A stretch of DNA of 64,000 nucleotides from Sciurus carolinensis (taxonomy: Eukaryota > Chordata > Mammalia > Rodentia > Sciuridae): contig NC_062220.1 of NCBI RefSeq assembly GCF_902686445.1, positions 89,342,143-89,406,142 on the forward strand, written 5' to 3'. Shown here piece by piece: positions 24,201 to 36,200 of this stretch. Each line of letters starts with the position of its first letter. The stretch's first letter is position 1. The notes under the pieces are model-generated. The model had not been told where the DNA came from, did not search any database, and was given only the letters and a program-made list of their open reading frames with translations. A program made the position numbers and the translations under genes.

Positions 24201-27200
24201 CCCAGAGCAGGTGATCTGAGATCTGGCTAACATGGTCTGCATGGTAAGATGCTGGGTTCCCATCCTGGCTCTGCCACCTGTGGGACCTTGGGCAAATTAT
24301 ATAGCACCATGGACCTCAGTAACCTCATCTATAAAATGGGTTTAATAAGAGCACTCCCTCATAGGGAGGACTGTGTAAGTTAGCAGATGCAAAGCACTTA
24401 GAACACCATCTGGCCTATAAAAAGTGCTGGCGATTCCTAATAGGCAAGGGGCCCCTATCTACAGAGAGCAAAGCAGTCTGTCCAGCCCACTCCCACCACC
24501 ACCATGGCTGTCTCAACAACAGGCCCAGCAAGCTGCCTGCCAGCAACCAAATGTCCACTGCTGGATAGATGAATGAGCTGTCCAGCCGAGAGCCTCAGTT
24601 CCTGACTATCTCAGAAAGGAACCACCTGCATGTCACCTTCAGAGTACATGCAGGGTACACACATACAATGGAGTATTACTCAGCCTTAAAAAGGAAGCAA
24701 GCTCTAGGTGTGGTGGCCCACACCTGTAATCCCAGCGGCTCTGGAGGCTGAGGTAGGCAGATCACGAGTTCAAAGCCAGCCTAAGCAAAAGTGAGGTGCT
24801 AAGCAACTCAGTGAGACCCTGTCTCTAAATAAAATACAAAATAAGGCTGGAGTGCGCCATTGGAGTCCCTACCGCACAGCTGGAGGCTGACTGCATTCAG
24901 TCAAGTGCACCTGCATTCAATTTCTGGTAAGCCCCCTCCACCAAAAAAAAAGGAAGGAAGGAAGCTGGCATGTCACATGAGCAACCTTGAAAATATGGTG
25001 TTAGCTGAAATAAGCCATTACAAAAAGACTATGTGACTTCATTTACCCAAGGTGCCTAGAGTTATCAAATTCATAGAGGTGAAAAGCAGAGTGGTGGTCG
25101 GGGGGCTTGTTAAGGACTGGGGGAGAGAGGAAAGGGGAGTTAGTGCTGAATGAATGAAGAGTTTCAGTTTTGCAAGATGAAAAGAATTTTGGAGATGGCG
25201 GTGATGGCCGCGTAATGATAGGAAAGTACTTAACACCACTGAACTGTACGATTAGCAGTGGTGAAGACGGTCAATTTTCTATGTGTTTGACCACAATTTT
25301 AAAAATTGAAAGACAAAGCCCTCTGGAAGATATACATTCTTAAAATAAGAGCATCTGCCTGTGTTAGCCACCACGTACAGCTAAACAGCTCCCTCCATTT
25401 GCTGGTGGTGATTATGAGTTTGCATGACTTAATTTAAAAAGTCTGTGCAGTCAGATTTGCAATCAGTCCTGGGTCTTCCCACACCATTTCCATGCAGAAG
25501 CTGCTGGGGCATCCCTGCTTCCGCCTCCTCACAGCCAGACCCAGCAGTCGTGGTACTTTGACGTACAAAAGACCATCAGTCACCCACGGACACACAGCAG
25601 GTCACCCACCCGTGTGTGCACCCCTGTCTACTCACCCAATCTCCGAGATGGACGTGCTGTTCTTCATAGCCAGGGCCAGGCACTTCCCTCCTTCGCTTGT
25701 TATTTTGTTTTTCCCCAGTCTGTGGAGAATCCACACACAGTCAGCCTCAGCTGTGTGGTAGGGACTCCAATGTGTGCCACCCTCCTCCCCAGCACAGAGC
25801 CCCTCCCAGCCCCTCTTGCCAGTCTGTTCCTGCTCCTGAGATGCTCAGCAGGCGAGACCTGAAGCTTTGGGGATAGCCAGTCAGGGCTCCTCTGCAGGAG
25901 ATGGCCCGCAATCTCTGCAGGAAGTTAGTGACCTGAGCCCTCCTGGGGTTCTTTAAGTGATCTCAGGACTACCCATTCCACCAGGAGACTGGGCAGAGAT
26001 CACTTCAATTGCTTGTGATCAAGTTGTGTTTCTAACACCAGGTGGACCAGGTATTCTGTCACCCTTGGCAGGGCATTTCGTTTTTTGGAGGGGTGGGTGG
26101 GCACCGGGGATTGAACTCAGGGGCACTCGACCACTGAGCCACATCCCCAGTCCTATTTTGTGTTTTTTTATTTAGAGGCAGGGTCTCACTGAGTTGCTCA
26201 TCACCTTGCTTTTTGCTGAGGCTGGTTTTGAACTCAGGATCCTCCTTCCTCAGCCTTTCAAGTTGCTGGGATTACAGGCGTGTGCCACCATGCCCCGCAC
26301 CTTTGGCAAGGCATTTATTTCCATGATAGGGCCAAGGATCAAGCTCTGCTTGCCATCATATGGTAAGCTCCCTAGGGGTAGGGAGAGATCTTTTTCTCCG
26401 GTATTCCAGAAAAGGCAATAGTTCCAGCTTTTTTTCTTGGTTAGCAGTTAATGAAATCAAAGGGCCAAGCTCTCCCTTCTCCTGCCCCCAGCTGGCTGTC
26501 CCTTCCAAAGTCTGAGCCTCATGCCTGGTGATACTTTCTCTGCAGAGCAAGCTCACTTTCCACACACAGGTCTCCTGCATTTGACCAGCATGGTCCTGGG
26601 GCAGGCAGAAGGTTTTAGGGTAAAAGCTCTTTATAGTGACATTTATTCTTCTAATAATGGAAGGGGTGACCCAGAGAATTGAAGGAATCTACTCCGAATC
26701 TCACACCAGACCCCACTTACTTACTTCAGGTGGGTGAGGGCTTTGCATTCATCCAGGATTTGGGCGATGTACCTGGCTCCCACATCAGTGATCTGGTTGT
26801 TGTATAAACTTGGAAAGAAAGCACAACCACGAGACTTTATGACTCCCTGTGTCATGTGAACACCCCTTTTCCTTTCTTTATGTCCTGCCTACTGAGTTCC
26901 AAAATCTGAGTTGAAAGGACACAGGGGCTCTTATGGTCTCAGCCTAGCTTCAAGAGCAGTTCCACCACAGGCCTCCTCTGCCTCAGTCCCTCTGTCTGTA
27001 GCAGGAGTGACAATCACGGCTCCTCATGGGGTTGTTACAGGGAGCATATGACAAGGTTCAAAGTCTAGGCAGGAAAGTGCCTGGTGAATGCAGATGATGA
27101 TACATCAATCAACACACAGTCAGTCTCTTGAGGGGCAAAAGTTTCTCTCTGAATTCATTCTTTCTGAATGACAAAAGGTAGATACACAGAACCTTCTCTA

Positions 27201-30200
27201 TGTCTACCTCTTTTGTCGTTTTTACTACTCAATTACAATTCAGCAATAAGGCAGAAAAAAGTTGAAAGGCATAGCTAAGGTGAGACTCTGAGGACCCCCC
27301 TGTCAGACAGCATTCCTGAGTGGAGAAGTGGCCCCAGACCAGTTGCTTCACTATCCTCAATCGGTGAAGGAGCCAACTGAGGCCCAACCAAACTAAGCAA
27401 CCACTTGGGCTCACAGAGTCAGTAATAACCAGGGGCCCAAGATCCGTTATCTCAAACTCCACAGTCCCAAAGGCTTTGAACACCTCAAGTATCTCATAGT
27501 TGTTTTGGCAAGTCACTTCTACAAAGTATATACACCGAACCCTGATTCATGGCTTGGCCGAAGGATTCTGGAGGAGGGAGTATGGCCTCCCAGTATGAAA
27601 GTCTAATTCATAAATGATAGTTCAACATTTCCAAAACCTACGCCCATATGCACCCTTTTAGCATCTTCCAATAACCAGTTATAAAACGACCTGCATAGAT
27701 TAGGATCCCCATTTTACAAGTGAGGAATCTGAGGCTCAGCAACATTTTAGGACGAGCCTCTGGCTGAGGCAGGAACAGACTCCAGACACTCCCCCCAGTT
27801 AGTCCTGGCCAATCTGCTGGGGACCCACACAGACAGCAACTTCCTGCTGCTCCGTGTCATTACTAGGTAGCTGGCCCAGTGTTCCTGAGGAAGACATACC
27901 CCAAATACGTCAGGATTTTGTACTTGGTCAGCTCTTCACATAGCACCTTCACCCCACTGTCTGTGATCTGGTTGACGCTGAGTCTGAAACACAACAGCAA
28001 AGAAGATGACAAATCAGAGCCAGATGTGGTGGTGCACACCTGTAATCCCATTGGCTTCGGAGGCAGAGACAGGAGGATGGCAAGTTCAAAGCCAGGCTCA
28101 GCAACAGTGAGGTGCGAAGCAACTCAGTGGGACCCTGCCTCTCAATAAAATACAAAATAGGGCTGGGGATGTGGCGCAGTGGTCCAGTGCCTCCCTTAGT
28201 TCAATCCCTGGTACTTAAAAAAAAAAAAAGACAAAACTAGGACAGTTTCTAAATCAGAGGGACTAGGCTGGGGTCAGTAAACCTCTTCTGCAAAGCACCA
28301 GTGAGCAAATATTTCAGGCTCTGCAGGTTCTGATTTCCAGTCCCCCCACTCAACTATCCAGTGTAAAGCAGCCAATAAGTAAGCAAGTGGTGTGACTGGG
28401 CTCTAATAAAGTTTTACTGACGAACACAAGCCAGGGCCGATTGGCTCACAAGCTGACTTCTGTAATAAGTTAAGGCCAAATGGGAAAAAGCTTCCAAATT
28501 GATCAAGTCAGACACTCTGGACCTTCCCCACATCCTAGCCAGATTGGTGGAGGGGTGTGGTGTGCACATGCCCTGGATGGTCACCAGGTCAACTAACTGG
28601 GAGGTAGTTAGTCACTTCCAATATCTATGCTTTCTTAGCAACTTCTAGAAATCTCCCTCCTTTTTAACTTGACATATACAATTAAATTCTACCAGAGAAA
28701 TGAAAGAAGCAGTATCGTTAGCAGTAGTTGGATAGTCTTTTTAAAATAATGGCGTTTGCTCTTCTTTGCCTTTTCCTTCTTCCTGGTGGCTAGATTGCTA
28801 ACTAGATGGCTGGAGCATGGGTAACCATGTTGGGTCAAGGCATAGACACAAGGCAGTGAGAAAGGCATTAGAGCCAGACAGAAGAGAACCTGGGCTCCTG
28901 GTGGCTTTGTATTAACCACCTTTAGACTTTGCATATGAGAGAAATAAGCCTTTAACTTATTTAAGCCATCAAGATTTGGCCGTTTATCTAACTCTCAGCT
29001 GAAATGAATCCTATCTGGTGCCCTTGGGGAACTCAGAGAGCTTCCCTGAGGTTGCCCGTATGCTCTGGCTTTCCTGTGAGCTGTTTTTCCTTTTGCTTGT
29101 GGGGAGCAAAACTTCACCTGGGGACAGCAGAGTGGAGCAGGACCATCGCACTGCTGCCAAGTCTCCCTTTCCTATGATGGGCACAGGGTGACGCAGGCTG
29201 GCAGATCACCTAAGGCTGGCTGCCAGGGCAGAGGACAGGCTCCGGGCTTTTGATTCCTAGGCCAGGGAAGCTTCAGCTCCCGCACTCCACATGACCACAC
29301 TACTTCCTCTCTGCACTGGGGGGCGGGTGAAAGCCCCCACTGCTCTTCAGGAACACAGGGGCCAAGCAGTAGAGAATCCCAGGCCTGTGAAGGCTGACAA
29401 GGTTTGTTCTATGAAGGAAATGCTAATAGACAAGAGCAGACAGGCCTCTTCCCTTAAAACCCTCAAACAGGAAAGCAACCACGTGGCTGCATTTTCGCCA
29501 AGATCTCCAGAAGCGAGTAGGGCTGCTGATTTGACCATGGAAAGTACCTCAAGCCAAGTAGCTGAAGGTCTGCTTTCTCTGCAGTAATGAAACCTCCCAC
29601 GTGCCAGAAACTTTTCACAGGCTATCTCCAACCCTCCGATGGATCTTAAAAGGTAGGTTCTTTCTGCATTCTGGCTCTACCCCATCTCAGCTGTGTGATC
29701 TGGACTTAGTCATTAACTTCTCTGTGCCTCTGCTTCCTCATTTACCAAAAGGGAGACAAATAATAGTACCTACTTTATAGGGTTAAGGGCATTAAACAAG
29801 GTAATATTGGTAATGTGCTTCACCCCTCCTCAAAAAATGTGGGTTGTTCTTACTGTGATTGCTGGGTTATGACCATCTCCTCTTTCCAGAGGAAGACCTC
29901 GAGGCTCAGAGAGGCGAAGCAGCTTGTTCAAGTACACCCAGCTGGAGAGACCCGTTCTACCTGCCTCTCTTTACTCCTTGCCCTTTGCTACCCTGAGAGA
30001 AGGTCCAGATGTTCCAAGACCAGTGAGTCCTAGGGGACAGCAGACGGGGATCCTGATCGTGATGCTATTCCTGGTCCCATTCCAAGCCCCAGCCCCGCCC
30101 TTGTCTGACCTGATTACGGTGAGGCGGCTGAAGCAAGGCTGCAGCTCCCGCACGCCGTAGTCGTTGAGATTGTTGTTGTCCAGATCAAGGGCCAGCCGCT

Positions 30201-33200
30201 TGCGGAAGTGGTGCAGGACAAAGGAAAGCGCGCTGCAGTCAGCGGAGCAGGCATTGCAGAAGGTTAGCTTGAGGTAGTTGGCGCAGATGCCCTTGGCCGC
30301 CAGCTGCCCCACCTTCTGGCTCTGTGTCTCGTAGATGCAGCGAAGCATCCAGAGGAACGTGGGCATAGCCTGCACCTGGCTGAAGCCCCCGGACTGAACC
30401 CGGGGCAGGCTCTTCAGGTAGGCGCGCAGGCTGGCAAACAGGTGTGACCACAGGGCCTTGCGCTTTCTCCGCAGGGTGGCTGCGGGCACCAGGTGCTGCA
30501 GGAGTTTCTGCCTGGCTTTGGACAACAGCCCGCACAGGAAGAGGTTGGTAAACTGAAAGTGATCCTTGTTTTTGAAGGGGTCAGAACGGGCCAGGCTGCG
30601 GCCCCCCAAGCACTGGAAAGGAAAGAAGGGAGGATAGCAGGACTCTCCAGCTGCCTCTCCAGGAGGTGCCCACTCCTGAAAGAACCTGAGCAGCTCCCGG
30701 TGTCCCACCTTGTTGTCCACCACAAGAAAGAAGGCGGTAAAGAAGGCCTGGAGAGTGATGTGGAAAAACTCATAAGACTGCTGTCCCCCTTCAGGGGCCA
30801 GTTCTGGCACGGCCCGCAGGAAGCCCAGCTGCAGGTCCCCCTCCTGCAGCTCAGAGGCCTGCACCTCCGTCTGGGTGAACACGAAGAGGCTCCTCTCCAT
30901 GCCGTGGTGGGCCACCTGTCCCAGCGAGCGCAGTGTGCGCCAGGCGGCGCTGAAGGTCTCGGCGGGGCTGCGCGTGTTGCGCTGCACCAGGCTGCTGGGC
31001 TGAGTCCTGTTCAGGTGGACCTCGGTGACCAGCAGGAAGACGTCGGTCAGGGTCACCGTGCAGTCGGGAAGCTGCGGGGAGCTTTCGAAGGTGGTGTGGA
31101 AGTGCTGGAAGCACCGGAAGATGATCCAGCAGAAGAGGGGCACGGCGCACAAGCTGCAGAGGTTGGGGTTGGCCTCCAGCTGCTGCAGCAGGCGGTCCTG
31201 CGCAGGGCGCTCGGGGAACATCTTCCGGGCATACGTCTGCAGATGGCTGGGGGAAAAGCCCCGGAGAAGCACCTTCTTCCGCAGGAGCTGGCGTGGCACC
31301 TCGACCCCTGTGCGGGCTGTGAGCAGCTTGCTGGCGCCCTTGAGCAGCCTCCCGCTGAGCAGGTTGGCCAGCAGGACCAGCGGGTGGGCGGGATCCCAGG
31401 GGCAGCAGCTGTCAGGCACGCGGCTCAGGTCGAAGTCCGAGTGCAGCTCGTCCAGGCCATCGAAGGTGAAGAGGGCCACGTGGGGAAAGCGCAGCAGAAA
31501 AGAGAACACCTCGTCAGGGTCCTGCTCCGGGTAGCAGAAATGCTTGAAAAGCAGATCCTGAAGGCACAGCGTGTCGCTCTCCTTGAAGCAGCTGAACATG
31601 CGGCAGCGGAAGTGGAAGAAGAACTTGACCCCCACGTCCAGCCGGCCTGAGGCCCAGAGGCTCTGCAGCCGCTGCAGCAGCATGGATTTGCCTACACCCG
31701 CGTCCCCGAATACGAAGATGGTCTCCCCGTGCTCGTTGAGGACGCCCGAGCTGTGGTCCAGGAGGCAGGACAGGCTGCCCAGGCTGCCCAGGCTCTCGTT
31801 GCTGAAGCTCACCAGCTCCATGGTGGTGTCCATGTAGGTCTCCTCCAGCAGCAGCTCCTCTTTCTGGGCGTAACACAGCATGAACTTGGAGTCACAGCCC
31901 AGTTGGTGCCGGAGCTTCTGGGTGTACCTGCTCACTGGAGAGGGGGGTAGCGGGGCACATGCCCGGGTGAGGGAAAGAGAGGAAGAGAGAGAGAGAGAGG
32001 GAGGGAGAGAGAGAGAGAGAGGGAAGGACGGGGAGAGAGAGAGAGAGAGCTGGAAACCGCATCAAACAGGGAGGTATCAAGGAAGAAAGGCAGGCACTCA
32101 AGTAAACCAAACCCACACCCCAGGACCCCTGGCATTTCTCCAATGCAGGCCTTCTGGAGCCTGGAAGAGCTCACCCTTCAGAAACTGAGTAGCCCCAGAT
32201 TTCCATACCTCTGCTTGACTTCCGTTTTACCCCGCTAGAGGGCGACACACCTCAATTGGGATCAGAGTCTGAGACAAGCCTCCCTTGTCTTCCTGTCTCC
32301 CTTGTCTTCCTTGTCTTCCCCTGGCCCCAGTGTTGTCACTCAACTCTAGCCGAAGAAGCCCCCACCCACTTGAGAGCCAGGCCAGATGGTCCTGCTGCCC
32401 TGCCCCATCCCTGTTCAAATACCATGAGCCAGTCCCCATTGAAAGTTTTATTGTTAAAGAAAAAATGACCCTGGCCTTTCTTTTGCTTTGCAACACTGTT
32501 CTTAAAGCAGGTAGTCTCACAAAGCCAGATGCCAGAACTTTTTATACAATGATGAACATTGATCTGGTTTACAAAGGAGCCAAGTGCCTCACCTAAAACA
32601 CCACATCTAGTACACTGAGATGAAAGGTAGCACCAGCCCTGGTGCCCAAGCTGTGGGCCTTGGGTCACTGATGTTTGGCATAGCCACAGGGTAAGGCCTG
32701 AGCAGCCCACAGGGGCAGAGATGTTCACATGGGTGCCACGCGCCCAGCAAAACTGAGTGACAAAAACAGGACTTAACACCACAAAGCAGGTAGTTCTTCC
32801 CCAAACAAAAAGCTGTTCCCTACATTCCTTTATAATAGTCTTAATTATAATTCAATTAGCAAAAATTGGATACCCATGTATACTTCCAGATTCATCTATA
32901 ATCCTGTTCCATCAACTTCCCAATTTGGTTGCCTATTTAAAATTTGTAAAGTGAAATGTATTTTATTTATCACTTTATAGACCATAAATTTCACTCATTA
33001 AAGTGTTATAGAGCTGGGGTTGTAGCTCAAGTGTTAGAGTGCTGGGTTCAATCCTCAGCACCACATAAAAAAAATAAATGAACCAATAAAGATATTGTGC
33101 CCAACTACAGCTAAAAAATATTTTTAAAAAGTGTTATAGACTTATCAATAACATTTACAAATGTACAAAGTAGTCTTTTGCATGCAGCTTCTTATAGAGT

Positions 33201-36200
33201 GAATTATACTTTAAAGGTTAGGAAATAACTGGCTAAAGGAACCAATGGAGAAGTCCTTTGAAAGGACTACTCACCATGGAAATATTTTTCTTTTTTTCAT
33301 AGGGAAGGAGCAGTAAGAGCAAGATGCTGGCCATGGATGGTAACTACAGGAGTAAGTCCATCCCTAGCCCTAAAACTGCTTGTTGGCCATTGGCCTTGTT
33401 CTCTCTAAACATACACCTAGCTCTCTAGGTATGTTCTTTGTTTCTGTTTCCAAGGTCAAGCTGTACTTTTTTTTTTTTTGGGGACTCATATTAAACTCAG
33501 AGGTGCTTTACTACTGAGCCCAATCCCCAGTCCTTTTTATTTTTTATTTTGAGACAGAGTCTCAAAATAAATTGCTGAGGCTGGTCTCAATCTTGCAATC
33601 CTTCTGTCTCAGTCTCCTTAGTATCCAGGATTACAGGCATGTGCTACAGTGCCCAGCAAGAATTAAGTTAATTTTATTAGTAGTTGCTCTTCCACCTTGA
33701 GGTGGAACCTGAGGCTGACTTTTATGCCCACCGGGGTCTCAGTGCTATAGCATTTCCAGACCCAAGTTCCTTTTGCACAGGCACCCACAGTCCCCCTGGG
33801 GCTGACTCATACCTGGGTCGGTGTTGACAATAACTTTGCTCTGAATGAGCTGGGAAGGGGAGAAGCAGATCTCCGACAGCCACGGCCTGAGGTCCACGTA
33901 AGCATCTGCGAGTTGCTGGAGCACGTAGAGGAAGAACTCAGAAACCTCCTCACCCTTGCTCTGGACCAGGTCCAGAAGTTTTCGGACCTGGTAGCAGCAC
34001 AAGCATAAGGGCATGAACTGGTATGAGAGGTTCTTCCTGGCAGAAAGACCCCTAAGTGAGCTTAGTGCAGGGCTCTGGGCTCTTACTTCAGCCAGTGTGA
34101 AATTTAACGCATTAGAGACCTAGCATCTTCTAAATAGACCTCCTTAGCAAGAAGCAAAACCAGGAACTTACATGAGTCTAAAAATAAAAAAGTTCAGATT
34201 CACGACTAGAGCCATATCCACGCATGGAATTCTGTCTGCTTTTCCTGGGGACTGAACCCAGGGCTTCATGCATGGGAAGCAAGTACTCCACTACCAAGCC
34301 ACATCCCTGCTTTTTATCTTAACCTAGCACTATTGCCATCAGGAATGAGTATGGAGGGGGAGGGAATCATCCTGGGGCATAATGAAGCAGTAGCTGGGCC
34401 ATGCAGCAAGAGGGTAACAGAGCCCCATATGTATTCTATGTTTTAAATAGCCTTTTTGTTATTAAAAGGGCAGGGGGAAAGGCAGGGAGATCACACCAGT
34501 GTGCTACAGGGTTTCCTCCAGAAACCATTCAGGTCTCTCCAAGTTCCAGCAGCATCACTAATAGGTTCTGTCATTCCTTCAAGTGTGAAGGAGTTGTGGG
34601 TCTCAAATGTATCTACAGAAGGTAACAGCAAGCTTAGGTGAAACTAATTGTTGCTACACTGCCCACAATGGAGTGTGGAGACTTCCTCCTCAGCGACCCA
34701 CCTTGGGATGTAGTACTTCCTAAAGAGAAGGCCATGCCCATCCAAGTCTCAGCCTGCTACCAGCAGCCCTCAGGGTTTCAAGGCACTTAATGAACATCAC
34801 TACTAGTGTTCTGTGCTCATTTGCTTCTTTTCTCCCATTCATTTAAAGTGGATTTAAAAATAAGTTGTCTGGGGCTGGGTGCAGGGGTGCATGCTTGTAA
34901 TCCCAGTGCTTGGGAGGCTGAGGCAGGAGGATGGTGAGTTCAAAGCCAGCCTCAGCAAAAGCGAGGCACTAAGCAACTCCCTGAGACCCTGTCTCAAAAT
35001 AGAATACAAAACAGGGCTGGGGATGTGGTTCAGTGGTCGAGTGCTCCTGAATTCAAGCCCAGTACCAATAAATAAATAAATAAGTTGTCTGGGAACACAG
35101 CAATGACAGGTGAGATGTAGGAGCTTGCTCCAACCACAAGCACAGAAGTGATATGCACAAGGTGCAAATAAGTCAATAACTAGGGCACTGATACTCTAAC
35201 AAGAGCATCTGGCTTATCCATGGTGGCTAATGCTACTACCAGCCTGTCATAGCTGGTAGTACAGAGCTTGTGGACAAGTATGTAAGTGTATAAGATCAAG
35301 ACTTCACATTGTGCTGAAGGGTGAGAAGGAAATTATTGGAACGCTTCTAGGATTTGATGACTTTGTTGGTATTCTTTTAAAAAGGGGGGGTGGCCTAGGT
35401 TTTAAACATGCTTTTACTAATACAATGAAATCACACCAGAAGGAAGGATTACTAAATTAGATCAGATTTTGCTAAATGGAAATTATATAACAATGATGAT
35501 TCCTGGAGGAGAGGCCCTGAAGTATAAAATAATTTTTTGACTTATGCTAGATTCCGTTTTGTTTTATATGGCAACAAAATAGATTTTTTAAAATTGTCTA
35601 ACATTTGGATTCTCTAAAGCTAATTTTCCCATTAAAGGGAAATGCTTTGAAGATGTATTGTATGACCCTTGTTCTAAATTAATCATGATTATCTTGAAAA
35701 AAGAAGAAATTAGTGGGGGTTTTTTGGGGGGTGGGTACCGGAGATTGAACAGGGGCATTCAACCACTGAGCCACATCCCCAGTTATTTAGAGACAGGGTC
35801 TCACTGAGTTGCTTAGTGTTTCGCTTTTGCTGAGGCTGGCTTTGAACTTGCGATCCTCCTGCCTCAGCCTCCTGAGCTATTGGGATTATAGGTATGTGCC
35901 AGTGTGCCCGGCAATTAGTTTGCTTTTGAAGACTAAAAAATAAAGGTGTTTGGGGTTAGAAAAAAAACCCAGTGTGAAATTCTGCGCAGTGTACTAAACT
36001 CCCAAAACCCTTCGCTCAGATCAGTAGCGACAGGGTACTTCCAGCTTCAGTGGCATAAGTTCTGCTAGGATCGATCCCCATGACAGAGCACCTTGTCAGG
36101 TTGGGTGGGGCAGGCACCCACGATCTCCGCGTCCTCTGCTGAGAAGTAGTCATTCTCCAGCAAGTTGTCCAGCAGACACTGAGTGTTACGGATGTGAGTG

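Larger units (their letters stand above)
23409..25635 (-). other. NOD1: NOD1 intron with SINEs, MIR and L1 3' end
   Basis: A 2.2-kb intron. Repeats are listed separately. 23820-24240 and 25311-25635 are unassigned. Confidence 0.8.
27984..30109 (-). other. NOD1: NOD1 intron with one SINE close to the acceptor and a MIR
   Basis: A 2.1-kb intron. The SINE at 28018-28233 begins about 33 nt from the exon acceptor, and a MIR lies at 29665-29815. 28240-29660 is unassigned. Confidence 0.8.
31935..33812 (-). other. NOD1: NOD1 intron upstream of the NACHT exon
   Basis: A 1.9-kb intron. It contains a long GA/CT tract next to the acceptor (31973-32050), an ID element and a reverse composite SINE. 32060-33000 is unassigned. 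Confidence 0.85.
33988..36091 (-). other. NOD1: NOD1 first coding intron
   Basis: A 2.1-kb intron with two composite SINEs and an ID copy. 34320-34870 and 35090-35715 show nothing recognisable. Confidence 0.8.

Noticed and set aside
29971..30109. Extension of the large NOD1 frame past the exon end
   Set aside because: The frame stays open by chance beyond the donor ATCAG|GTCAGA at 30109. The next LRR exon at 27983 continues the NOD1 sequence in phase.
30493..31650. 385-codon open frame on the plus strand
   Set aside because: It lies fully antisense to the NOD1 NACHT exon. Its Gln/Glu/Ala-rich protein is a shadow of the GC-rich coding strand, with no promoter or homology.
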